A DNA stretch of 64,000 nt from Brachionus rotundiformis. Lineage: Eukaryota > Rotifera > Eurotatoria > Ploima > Brachionidae. Under the pieces are notes generated by a model. That model was not told the origin of the DNA. It did not search any database and saw nothing but the letters and a program-made list of their open reading frames with translations. The DNA lies in the NCBI GenBank assembly GCA_016802295.1, contig JAESIW010000210.1:434001-498000 (forward strand), in the 5' to 3' direction. Positions 7,765 through 16,109 of the stretch are shown one piece after another (within the stretch, counting starts at the first letter, position 1; every line of letters starts with the position of its first letter). The position numbers and the translations under genes are program-made.

Positions 7765-9324
7765 TTATTGTTTGTTAATAGTGTTATTAATTAGTTGTAC
7801 AGAATTAAGCACGCCGTACAACGCAAAAAATGATCCAATACGTGGGCCTTGATTTTGCCCCAACAAAGCTTGATACAACAACAAAAACCAATCTTTTAAA
7901 GCAAGATCCGTTTGTTTACCCACATTGTACACCACTTGTTGTACATTGGCACTTACGGTTTCGTTTGCAATTTTACTTAGTTCGGTAGCTAGCATTTGCA
8001 AGTATTGTTTTTCTTTATCATCTAAAACTTTGTAGTTAATGGTTGGTTTTACAAAGTCGTTATAATAGGTAATGCAATAATTTAGCAGGTTGTCTATTAT
8101 TGCGGTACTATCTTGCGGTAAGTTAGGGTAATATTTATTTACAAAAGACCATAGTAAATCTTTATTGCTAGTATTAACCACAGAAACTAAATTTATTAGT
8201 GTACCAAAAGTTATATCTGCATTATATTGCGGTGGATTGTTTTTATGAATAAAAAACAATGGGCTTTCGGCTTTTTCTTCTGCACTTAAAGTGCTGTATT
8301 TACTTAAACCGCTTAACCAGTCGTCTATACTTTTAGGTATCATTTCAAAAAACAAACGTTTTGCGGTTTGTGGTTTTTGGTACATAAAGTAAGATAAACT
8401 TTCGTTATTGCCGTATTTTAACCATTCTTCTATAGATAAACCATTACCTTTACTTTTAGAAATTTTTGCACCTTCTTTATCTAAAAAGTGTTCGTAAGTA
8501 AAGCAAACAGGTGCAGGTTTGCCTAAAATTTTAGACAACTTAGTGGCAACTTCTACCGAATGTATTAAATCTTTACCAGACATTTCGTAGTCTACCTCTA
8601 GTGCATACCACCTAGAAGCCCAGTCTACCTTCCATTGTAATTTGCATGCTCCTCCGGTTACTTTAGTTTCTACTTCTTTATTATTTTTATTTAAATATAC
8701 AATTGTGCCTTGTTTAAAATTAGTAGAAACCACTTTGGTTTGCAATACTTCGCCGGTTTCTGTACAAATTGGTAAAAACGGACTATAGGTTTTTTGGCGT
8801 TCTTCGCCTACATTTTTTAGCATTAATTCTAGCACTTCATCGTATTTTTCTAGCACTCTTAACAATGCATTGTCTAAGGCTCCGCTTTTATAAACGTTGG
8901 TGGCACTATAAAAAGTGTAATCAAAGCCAAATGTGTTTAAAAAATCTTGTAGCATGGCGTTGTTGTGTTCGCCAAAACTGTTAAATTTGCCAAATGGGTC
9001 TGGCACTTGGGTTAAGGGTTTGTTTAAGTTAGCTTGTAAAAGTTGCTGGTTAGGCACATTGGTTGGCACTTTGCGTAGGCCGTCTAAATCATCGGAAAAA
9101 CAAATTAATTTTGTAGGAATATCGCTTAGTTGCTCAAACGCATATTTAACCATAGAAGATCGTGCAACTTCGCCAAACGTACCAATATGTGGTAAGCCAG
9201 ATGGCCCATAACCAGTGGCAAACAATACATAACCTTTTTGCGGAGGTTTATTATTTAATTTAGTTAAAATCTTTTTTGCTTCTATAAATGGCCAACTTTT
9301 TGCGTTTAAGTATGTTTCTTTCAT
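7765..9324 (-). CDS. lysS: Lysyl-tRNA synthetase, class I
   Basis: Charges tRNA-Lys in the cytoplasm. This is the archaeal-type class I enzyme that most alphaproteobacteria use instead of the class II LysS. The HIGH-type motif SGLPHIGT lies at 42-49 and the KMSKS-type motif KISKS at 287-291 (GAKISKSKGNG). The length, 519 residues, is normal. A strong promoter lies about 60 bases upstream (see 9393-9421). The gene leads a minus-strand group with gcrA and cutC. Confidence 0.96.
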   Translation of the reverse strand: MKETYLNAKSWPFIEAKKILTKLNNKPPQKGYVLFATGYGPSGLPHIGTFGEVARSSMVKYAFEQLSDIPTKLICFSDDLDGLRKVPTNVPNQQLLQANLNKPLTQVPDPFGKFNSFGEHNNAMLQDFLNTFGFDYTFYSATNVYKSGALDNALLRVLEKYDEVLELMLKNVGEERQKTYSPFLPICTETGEVLQTKVVSTNFKQGTIVYLNKNNKEVETKVTGGACKLQWKVDWASRWYALEVDYEMSGKDLIHSVEVATKLSKILGKPAPVCFTYEHFLDKEGAKISKSKGNGLSIEEWLKYGNNESLSYFMYQKPQTAKRLFFEMIPKSIDDWLSGLSKYSTLSAEEKAESPLFFIHKNNPPQYNADITFGTLINLVSVVNTSNKDLLWSFVNKYYPNLPQDSTAIIDNLLNYCITYYNDFVKPTINYKVLDDKEKQYLQMLATELSKIANETVSANVQQVVYNVGKQTDLALKDWFLLLYQALLGQNQGPRIGSFFALYGVLNSVQLINNTINKQ

Positions 9325-9392
9325 AATAATTTACAACTGTGCTTAAAATAATTAATTTAATGTGGTAAAACAAAAATTTTGCTTTACTGTTT

Positions 9393-9421
9393 ATTATAAC
9401 ACATTACTGTTAAACATTCAA
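9393..9421 (-). promoter_or_regulatory. Sigma-70 type promoter of lysS
   Basis: On the minus strand: -35 TTGAAT (complement of 9416-9421), a 17-base spacer, and -10 TATAAT (complement of 9393-9398) preceded by TGT, which makes an extended -10. Start of transcription would fall near 9386, about 60 bases before the lysS ATG. Confidence 0.75.
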
Positions 9422-9550
9422 AACAATTGTATATAAAAACAACCATATAAAGGCTATTTTATAAGCATACACTTTTTTTATTGTATAAAGTTAATTAGTA
9501 ATATATTATTAGCTAATTAAATAATTTTTATTAATAATACAGGGTTGCTA

Positions 9551-9871
9551 ATGCTACAATATGCTTGGGCTTTGCTAATACTTGCTGGTATAACCGAAGT
9601 AATTTGGGCTTTTTTTATGAAACAATCTAACGGTTTTACTAAAATACTGCCTACTGTGTTGTTTTTGGTTTTTTCTGCGGTTAGCTTAATATTATTAACG
9701 CTGGCTACTAAGTATATACCCATTGGGGTTGCTTACCCTGTGTGGGTGGCTATAGGTGTGGTTGGTGCTGTGTTAAGTGGGGTTGTGTTTTTTAACGAAA
9801 GTATATCTGTTTTAAAGGTGGTTTTTGTTTTAATAATATTAATTGGCGTAATAGGTTTAAAAATAACATAG
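9551..9871 (+). CDS. gdx: SMR family guanidinium exporter (Gdx/SugE type)
   Basis: A four-helix, 106-residue inner-membrane exchanger that works as an antiparallel dimer and swaps protons for guanidinium or related cations. The central Glu16 is followed by Trp19 (ITEVIWA), which marks the Gdx branch; multidrug EmrE proteins have glycine at that place. Ser45 and the pair Tyr62/Trp65 (AYPVW) also fit Gdx. A TTG at 9545 is in frame, but the ATG at 9551 is better: AGGG at 9541-9544 sits six bases before it and the length then equals the family. Guanidine exporters are often under a guanidine riboswitch; I see none in the roughly 200 bases upstream. Confidence 0.85.
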   Translation: MLQYAWALLILAGITEVIWAFFMKQSNGFTKILPTVLFLVFSAVSLILLTLATKYIPIGVAYPVWVAIGVVGAVLSGVVFFNESISVLKVVFVLIILIGVIGLKIT

Positions 9872-9893
9872 GGTTTAAACCACACACTACATT

Positions 9894-10391
9894 TTACTTG
9901 GCAAATTTAGCAACTAATGCCTGCTTAACCACAGGTGGCACAAAACCAGAAACATCGCCCCCAAAGCTGGCAATATCTACTACAAACCTACTGCTTATAA
10001 ATTGTTTATCTTCAGATGCAAGTAAAAACATGGTTTCTATAGAATTATTTAACTTGGCGTTTAAACCTGCTAGGTTAAATTCAAATTCAAAATCACTTAA
10101 AGTTCTAATTCCTCTAACAATGGCAATGGCGTTTTGTTGTTTAGCAAAATCTATTAATAAACCATTAAACTGCATTATTTTAACATTATTAATAACGTTT
10201 TGCGGTAAGTTTTGCACGCAAGCGTTAATTAAGCTTATGCGTTGTTGCGTGGTAAATAAATTGTTTTTAGAAGTATTTTTACCTATAGCAACAATAACGG
10301 TATTAAAAACCTTACAAGCACGCTGTAAAATATCTAAATGGCCGTAGGTTATGGGGTCAAACGAACCGGGATATATAGCTATTTTATGCAT
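9894..10391 (-). CDS. coaD: Phosphopantetheine adenylyltransferase
   Basis: Fourth step of coenzyme A synthesis: joins ATP and 4'-phosphopantetheine to give dephospho-CoA. 165 residues, standard length. The nucleotidyltransferase signature is at the start (PGSFDPITYGHLDIL, with the TxGH motif), followed by the family blocks IVRGIRTLSDFEFE and ISSRFVVDIASFGGDVSGFVP. It starts 30 bases after gyrA on the same strand and ends 22 bases from the convergent gdx gene. Confidence 0.95.
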   Translation of the reverse strand: MHKIAIYPGSFDPITYGHLDILQRACKVFNTVIVAIGKNTSKNNLFTTQQRISLINACVQNLPQNVINNVKIMQFNGLLIDFAKQQNAIAIVRGIRTLSDFEFEFNLAGLNAKLNNSIETMFLLASEDKQFISSRFVVDIASFGGDVSGFVPPVVKQALVAKFAK

Positions 10392-10421
10392 GCTTGCACC
10401 TGTTTTTTTATTATTTAAAGT

Positions 10422-13130
10422 TTATAAAAGTTCGCCAATTTCGTTATTTTCTACTTTTTCTTCTTCTAAAAGTTTAATTTTAGTAACCGAAACCACCGCT
10501 TCTTTTTCGTCTAACTTAAATAAAATTACACCCTGAGCAACACGCCCAGTAATTCTAATATCTGCAACACGTTGCCTTATAACTTGCCCTTTGTTGCTAA
10601 TTATAATAATTTCATCGTCATCTTGTACTGTAAACGAAGCTACAATTTCGCCGTTTTTATTAGAAAACTTACCACCCATAAAGCCTTTACCTCCACGGCT
10701 GGTAATGCGGTATTCGTAAGCAGAAGTACGTTTACCAAAACCTTTAGAGGTTACAGTTAGCACAAATTCTTCTTTATTAGATAAATCTTGCAGTATTTCT
10801 GGGTTTAAGCCAACGTCTGGTATTTCTGTGCCATTACGTTTAGCCGAAGCATACTTTAAGTAATTATCTTTAATTTCTGTGCTTTCTAGTTTTTCGTGGT
10901 TTAATAACGACATATTAATAGCAACATCATCGTTATCTAACTTTATAGCCCTAACGCCCGAAGAATTTCTACTAGCAAAAACACGTAAATCTTCTATGTT
11001 AAATCTAACGCACTGCCCTTGTTTACTACTAATTAAAACATCGCTGTTGGTGTTGGTCATTAAAACGCCAATTAGGCTTTCGTTTTCGTCTAGTTTCATA
11101 GCTATTTTACCTTTAGAAGGTATATTAAAGAAATCTGAGATTTTGTTTCTTCTAATAGACCCACTAGAAGTGGCAAATAAAATATCGGTGTTAGCGTCTA
11201 GCTCTTGCTCTATAGGTAAAATTGCGGTAATGGTTTCGGTTTTTTCTATTGGTAATAAGTTAACCAATGCTCTGCCTAAACCTGTGGTTCCGCTTTCTGG
11301 TATTCTGTAGCATTTTAGCTGATAAACCAAGCCTTTAGATGTAAAAAACAACAAATTAGCATGGGTGTTGGTAATTACAATGTTGGTTACTACGTCTTCT
11401 TCTTTAGTGGCTATACCTATTTTACCTTTGCCTCCACGTTTTTGGGTTCTGTAAGATGTTATAGGAATACGCTTAATATAGCCAGAATTAGTTAAAGTTA
11501 AAGCTACTTCTTCTTTAGTTATAAAGTCTTCTTCTATAAACTCGCTAGCAGATTCTTCTATAGCGGTTTTACGTGGGGTAGCAAAGCTATCTTTAACTAT
11601 TTGTAGTTCTTGTTGTATTACGCTTAATAAACGTTGGTACGAGCCTAAAATATCTAAATAATCTAAAATTTCTTCTCTTAGTTCTTTTAAATCTGCCTGA
11701 ATTTTTTCACGCTCTAAGCCAGTTAATCTGTGTAAACGTAAGTCTAGTATTGCTTTGGCTTGGGCTTCGGATAAACTATAGTTGCCGTCTATAACTTTTC
11801 TGTCGGGTTCGTCTAGTAGTTCTATAAACGGAGCAATGGTTTTAGCCGGCCACGCTTTAGCCATTAATCTTTCTTTAGCTTCGGCCGAATTACTAGAATT
11901 TCTAATTAAAGCAATTACTTCGTCTATATTTTCTACAGCAACGCCTAAGCCTGCTAGTATGTGGGCTTTTTCTCTGGCTTTACGCAATAAAAATAAGGTT
12001 CTGCGTTTAACTACTTCTTTTCTAAAGCTTAAAAATGCGTTTAAAATTTCACGTAGGTTCATTAATTTAGGAATACCGTTGTCTATGGCAAGCATATTTA
12101 TACCAAAAGAAACTTGAAAAGATGTATATTTTTGTAAATAATTTAATACTATTTCTGGTTCTACATCTTTTTTTAACTCTATAACAACACGCACGCCGTG
12201 GCGGTCAGATTCATCTCTTACCGAAGATATAACGTCTAGCTCTTTGCTGTCAGATTTATCTTTTAAGCCACTAATTTGTTCTACCAAAGTGGCTTTGTTA
12301 ACCATCCATGGAATTTCTGTAATAATAATGTTATTTTTATTTTTAGTGCCACTTTCTATGCTAGCAATACCGCAAATGGTTATGCTGCCTCTGCCGGTTA
12401 GCAAGCCTTTGGTTACATTGGCTTTGCCTAAAATTTTACCACCAGTAGGAAAATCTGGCCCTTTAACGTATTCTAGTAATTCTTCTGCGGTTATTTCTTC
12501 GTTATTAATAATAGCAAAGCATGCGTCTATTAATTCGCCTAAATTGTGTGGTGGAATATTAGTGGCCATACCTACGGCAATACCGTTGGCTCCGTTTACT
12601 AATAAATTAGGAAACTTAGAAGGAATAACCACGGGTTCTTGTAAAGATTCATCGTAGTTGGGTCTAAAGTCTACTGTGTCTTTGTCTATATCGTCTACTA
12701 AAGCGTGGGCAACGTTGGCCATGCGGGCTTCGGTATAACGCATAGCGGCGGCACCGTCGCCATCCATAGAGCCAAAATTACCTTGCCCTTGAATTAAAGG
12801 CAAACGCAACGAAAAATCTTGTGCCATTCTAACTAAAGAATCGTAAATTGCGGTATCACCATGCGGATGATACTTACCCATAACATCGCCCACTATACGG
12901 GCAGATTTTTTAAACGGTTTGTTGTAAGTGTAGCCGTTTTCGTACATGGTGTATATTATGCGTCTGTGTACTGGTTTTAAACCGTCTCTAACGTCTGGCA
13001 ATGCTCTACTAACAATTACGCTCATTGCGTAATCTAAGTAGCTTTTTTTCATTTCATCGTAAATTGGTACTTGTTTTATATCTTCTAAAATATTAGGCAT
13101 ATTGTTATTATTATTGTTAGAGTTAGACAA
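10422..13130 (-). CDS. gyrA: DNA gyrase subunit A
   Basis: 902 residues; breaks and rejoins DNA in the GyrA2GyrB2 complex that introduces negative supercoils. The catalytic tyrosine is Tyr132 (AAMRYTEARM). The quinolone-determining region reads YHPHGDTAIYDSLVRMA, with Thr93 at the E. coli Ser83 position and Asp97 at the Asp87 position. The GyrA-box in the C-terminal pinwheel is QKRGGKG, and a second, similar SRGGKG block follows. The start is a TTG: AGGAG at the complement of 13140-13144 lies nine bases before it and no ATG is available. The N-terminus has an asparagine run (SNSNNNNNN). An upstream promoter is listed at 13234-13261. Confidence 0.96.
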   Translation of the reverse strand: MSNSNNNNNNMPNILEDIKQVPIYDEMKKSYLDYAMSVIVSRALPDVRDGLKPVHRRIIYTMYENGYTYNKPFKKSARIVGDVMGKYHPHGDTAIYDSLVRMAQDFSLRLPLIQGQGNFGSMDGDGAAAMRYTEARMANVAHALVDDIDKDTVDFRPNYDESLQEPVVIPSKFPNLLVNGANGIAVGMATNIPPHNLGELIDACFAIINNEEITAEELLEYVKGPDFPTGGKILGKANVTKGLLTGRGSITICGIASIESGTKNKNNIIITEIPWMVNKATLVEQISGLKDKSDSKELDVISSVRDESDRHGVRVVIELKKDVEPEIVLNYLQKYTSFQVSFGINMLAIDNGIPKLMNLREILNAFLSFRKEVVKRRTLFLLRKAREKAHILAGLGVAVENIDEVIALIRNSSNSAEAKERLMAKAWPAKTIAPFIELLDEPDRKVIDGNYSLSEAQAKAILDLRLHRLTGLEREKIQADLKELREEILDYLDILGSYQRLLSVIQQELQIVKDSFATPRKTAIEESASEFIEEDFITKEEVALTLTNSGYIKRIPITSYRTQKRGGKGKIGIATKEEDVVTNIVITNTHANLLFFTSKGLVYQLKCYRIPESGTTGLGRALVNLLPIEKTETITAILPIEQELDANTDILFATSSGSIRRNKISDFFNIPSKGKIAMKLDENESLIGVLMTNTNSDVLISSKQGQCVRFNIEDLRVFASRNSSGVRAIKLDNDDVAINMSLLNHEKLESTEIKDNYLKYASAKRNGTEIPDVGLNPEILQDLSNKEEFVLTVTSKGFGKRTSAYEYRITSRGGKGFMGGKFSNKNGEIVASFTVQDDDEIIIISNKGQVIRQRVADIRITGRVAQGVILFKLDEKEAVVSVTKIKLLEEEKVENNEIGELL

Positions 13131-13233
13131 TGAAGAATTCTCCTATAATATATTTTTAATTTACGCTTATATATTATATATTAATTTATTAAAATTGCTA
13201 CTTAATATATAATTAAACAAAATTGTAGTTTAT

Positions 13234-13261
13234 ATTATAACACTATTTTTTAAAGTAGCAA
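13234..13261 (-). promoter_or_regulatory. Likely gyrA promoter
   Basis: Minus strand: TTGCTA (complement of 13256-13261), 16-base spacer, TATAAT (complement of 13234-13239) preceded by TGT (extended -10). This would give a leader of about 100 bases before gyrA. The same GTGTTATAATA core occurs before lysS and rnpB. Confidence 0.55.
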
Positions 13262-13355
13262 AATTTTATAAAAATATGTGTAGATTATTAATAATATTTT
13301 TGCTATATTTATTTAATGTAATATTATTTTTATATAAAAATTAATGAGGTTTAAA

Positions 13356-13919
13356 ATGTTATATAAAAACTCTACCTTAAGTTTGCAAAAAACTAACTAT
13401 AATGTTGTTAAGTTTTTATTGCTTTCTGCTTTGGGTTCTGTTTATTTGGCGGGTTTATCGCAAGTAGCAATTATGTTAAATCCGGTGCCGGTTACTTTAC
13501 AAACGTTTGCGGTTTTAACCCTTGCAGTTGCTGGCGGTTACAGATTAGCCATTAGTTCGGTAATTATGTATTTAACGCAAGGTGCTTTAGGTTTGCCTGT
13601 ATTTGCAGGCGGAACCTTTGGTTTAGCCGTATTATTTGGCCCTACTGGTGGTTACTTGTTAGGTTTTATTGTATACGCTTTTTTTTATGGTTTAATAAAA
13701 AATAAAAACTTATTGCAATCTGTAGCTTTAGTTATAATTGCAGAAGCCCTATTGTTTGCATGCGGTTTAGCTTGGTTAGGCTTATATGTTGGCTATAATG
13801 CTAATTTATTGGCTTTAGGGTTTTACCCGTTTGTGGTTTCTAACCTAGTAAAAGGTTTTGTTGGTTTAGGCGGATACACCTTGGTACAGTCTGTAATTAG
13901 CAAAATTAAAAAAGCATAA
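13356..13919 (+). CDS. bioY: BioY, biotin transporter substrate-binding subunit
   Basis: S-component of an energy-coupling-factor biotin importer, an inner-membrane protein with about six helices. Family blocks: LSQVAIMLNPVPVTLQTFAV, then SSVIMYLTQGALGLPVFAGG and the GPTGGYLLGF turn. The ATG at 13356 is preferred to the in-frame ATG at 13344 because GAGG (13346-13349) lies six bases before it; this gives 187 residues, the usual size. No energising ATPase (EcfA/BioM) or EcfT gene is seen in the window, so BioY must share one encoded elsewhere or work alone. It implies that biotin is scavenged. Confidence 0.92.
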   Translation: MLYKNSTLSLQKTNYNVVKFLLLSALGSVYLAGLSQVAIMLNPVPVTLQTFAVLTLAVAGGYRLAISSVIMYLTQGALGLPVFAGGTFGLAVLFGPTGGYLLGFIVYAFFYGLIKNKNLLQSVALVIIAEALLFACGLAWLGLYVGYNANLLALGFYPFVVSNLVKGFVGLGGYTLVQSVISKIKKA

Positions 13920-13952
13920 ATTTATATAACCCTGTAAATACAAACTACTATT

Positions 13953-14504
13953 GTGCAAAACATACAACCTTGCGATATTATTTTTGTTTACAGCGTTAAT
14001 AGTAATTTAGAAAAACTAATAGCCACGTGCGGATTAAACTACGGCAATTGTTTAATAAACCACGTGGCTTTATGTATTAACAGCACCACTGCCATACAAG
14101 CCACTTTTAACGGAGTAGCTTTGTGTAACATTAATAGTTTTAGCGGTAACATATACGTAAAACGGGCAAAGCAATATATTAGTAAGTATAAAAAACAAAA
14201 AATAATACACTGTGCTAAACAGTATTTAGGTTACAGTTATAACCACACTTACCATAATAATAACAACAATAATATATATTGTAGCGAACTAGTAATTAAC
14301 GCCTTTAACAATGCGGGCGTAAGCAATATTTTTACCAAACACCCCATAACTTTTAACAACCACATAACCAAACAGTTAGACCCCCAATGGCTACAGTTTT
14401 ATAATTTAGCTAGCGATATTCCAGAAGGCGACTTAGGTAGCCACCCTAACCATATGTTTAACAATAAAAAACTAAAATTAATTGCCAAAAAAATAACACT
14501 TTAG
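13953..14504 (+). CDS. YiiX/YebB-like NlpC/P60 superfamily cysteine hydrolase
   Basis: 183 residues with the circularly permuted NlpC/P60 order: an early histidine (INHVALCI, His37) and a later cysteine (IYCSELV, Cys110). Opening CDIIFVYS fits the first strand of the permuted family. These enzymes hydrolyse amide or thioester bonds, in some cases lipid-linked, and the substrate here is unknown. There is no signal peptide, so it would act in the cytoplasm. A run of asparagines (101-107) lies just before the catalytic Cys. GTG start, 33 bases after bioY, probably cotranscribed. Its last codons overlap the terminator of the convergent nagE-like gene. Confidence 0.72.
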   Translation: MQNIQPCDIIFVYSVNSNLEKLIATCGLNYGNCLINHVALCINSTTAIQATFNGVALCNINSFSGNIYVKRAKQYISKYKKQKIIHCAKQYLGYSYNHTYHNNNNNNIYCSELVINAFNNAGVSNIFTKHPITFNNHITKQLDPQWLQFYNLASDIPEGDLGSHPNHMFNNKKLKLIAKKITL

Positions 14505-14530
14505 CTATTATTACAAACCAAAGTGTTATT
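14487..14530 (-). terminator. Rho-independent terminator of the nagE-like gene
   Basis: Perfect 11-bp inverted repeat, AATAACACTTT (14492-14502) and AAAGTGTTATT (14520-14530), with a 17-base loop. On the minus strand it leads into seven T (complement of 14487-14493). It lies 30 bases after the PTS gene stop. The left arm overlaps the last codons of the YiiX-like gene. Confidence 0.85.
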
Positions 14531-14560
14531 GTTATATACTATAAATATAATACGTATGTA

Positions 14561-15967
14561 TTATTGTTTATGATAATCTTTTAGCATATTGGCTACGCTT
14601 TCTACTTGCACGCCAATAACCACTTGCACGCTAGTTTCTTTTTTTACCACGCCCTTTGCCCCTAATTGTTTAAGAGCATCTGCGTTAACTAAATTAATGT
14701 CTTTAACATCTAGGCGTAATCTAGATATGCAATTATCTATAAACAATACATTGTTTTTACCCCCTAGTGCGGCAAAGTAAGCGTTGGCTTGTTGGCTATC
14801 TGTTATGTTGTCTTCGTTAAACATATTGTTAGTTTTGTTGGCAAGCTCGCCTTCTTCTCTGCCTGGTGTTTTTAAATTAAAGGTTTTAATTAATGCAATA
14901 AAAGTAAAATAATAAATTGCCGAAAAAATAGGCCCTACAATAAAAATTAAATACGGCTTAGTAGAAATACCCCAAGATAACGCTAAGTCTATTACTCCGC
15001 CAGAAAAAGTAAAGCCTGCTTTATAGCCTATTAGGTTGGTAACCACGTACGAAACCCCCATTAAAACAGCATGCACTGCATATAACAACGGTGCAGAAAA
15101 CAAAATAGGAAACTCAATAGGTTCGGTAACGCCAGTAAGTGCCGCAGTTAAAGCCCCACTTACAAATATACCTATAACCATTGGTTTATTTTTTGGTTTA
15201 GCCATTTGGTACATAGCTAACGCGGCGGCTGGTAGGCCAAATATCATTACCGGAAAAAAGCCAGACATAAACATACCGGCGTTGGGGTCTAGTGCAAAAA
15301 AACGGTTTAAATCGCCTGTAACAATTTCGCCTGCTGTGTTGGTGTAACTGCCAACCACAAAGTACGCTAGGGCTTCGGTTATATGTTGTAAACCTGTTGG
15401 CAACAAAATACGGTTAGTTAAGCCGTATACAAATAAACCTATATTGCTAGACTCTACCACCCAGTTACTAAAACCATTAATTGCAGTGGCAATATAAGGC
15501 CATATATAACCAAAAATTACCGCTAGTATAATTGCACTAAAGCTTGCTATTATAGGTATAAATCGGCGTCCGCCAAAAAAAGATAAATAAATTGGTAGTT
15601 TAATTCTATGATACTTATTATATAAATAACCCGCCGTTAAACCTGCTATAATACCGCCTAATGTACCCATATCGTTATTTTTAGACAAACTAAGCATAGC
15701 CCCTTGCATTACTAAAAAAACTATAGCCCCAGATAACCCAGAAGATATGTGTTTGTCTTTAGCTAGTCCGCCGGCTATACCTATGGCAAACAACAAGCCT
15801 AAGTTAGCAAAAATTGCGCCACCGGCTTTACTTAAAAATTCGTTGTCTAGTAAATCGTGGTGTCCTAGCCTTAGCAATAATCCTGCAGCAGGCAGTACTG
15901 CTATTGGCAACCATAACGCTTTGCCTATTTCTTGCAAAATATTTAATAATCTATTTAAATAAACCAT
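14561..15967 (-). CDS. nagE: PTS permease EIICB, N-acetylglucosamine type
   Basis: Inner-membrane phosphotransferase permease that imports and phosphorylates a sugar. The EIIC part (about 1-370) has the glucose-family blocks KALWLPIAVLPAAGLL, GGRRFIPI, TGLQHITEAL and GVTEPIEFPILFSAP; the TNTAGEIVTGDLNRFF and NAGMFMSGFFP segments resemble NagE more than PtsG. The EIIB part has the phospho-accepting Cys413 in DNCISRLRL. The protein ends after EIIB (468 residues), without the EIIA domain that E. coli NagE carries, so EIIA, HPr and EI must come from elsewhere. Amino-sugar import would fit recycled peptidoglycan or host chitin. Sugar specificity is inferred. Confidence 0.85.
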   Translation of the reverse strand: MVYLNRLLNILQEIGKALWLPIAVLPAAGLLLRLGHHDLLDNEFLSKAGGAIFANLGLLFAIGIAGGLAKDKHISSGLSGAIVFLVMQGAMLSLSKNNDMGTLGGIIAGLTAGYLYNKYHRIKLPIYLSFFGGRRFIPIIASFSAIILAVIFGYIWPYIATAINGFSNWVVESSNIGLFVYGLTNRILLPTGLQHITEALAYFVVGSYTNTAGEIVTGDLNRFFALDPNAGMFMSGFFPVMIFGLPAAALAMYQMAKPKNKPMVIGIFVSGALTAALTGVTEPIEFPILFSAPLLYAVHAVLMGVSYVVTNLIGYKAGFTFSGGVIDLALSWGISTKPYLIFIVGPIFSAIYYFTFIALIKTFNLKTPGREEGELANKTNNMFNEDNITDSQQANAYFAALGGKNNVLFIDNCISRLRLDVKDINLVNADALKQLGAKGVVKKETSVQVVIGVQVESVANMLKDYHKQ

Positions 15968-16109
15968 TTTTAACCTGTAGATTGTTTGTTATTAATTGTT
16001 AAAGTTTGTAAACATTATATTGCTATATTGTAACTTTATATAAAACATTTTGCAACAGATTAAAATTATTTTTTATGATTTTTTTTAATATTTTATACTG
16101 TAAGCGTTG

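Noticed and set aside
9870..9886. Palindrome GGTTTAAACC between gdx and coaD as a terminator
   Set aside because: A 10-base palindrome leaves no loop and has no T tract on either side.
13131..13355. A biotin- or gyrase-related riboswitch in the gyrA/bioY gap
   Set aside because: Apart from the gyrA promoter the gap is plain AT-rich sequence, with no conserved stem or aptamer-like block.
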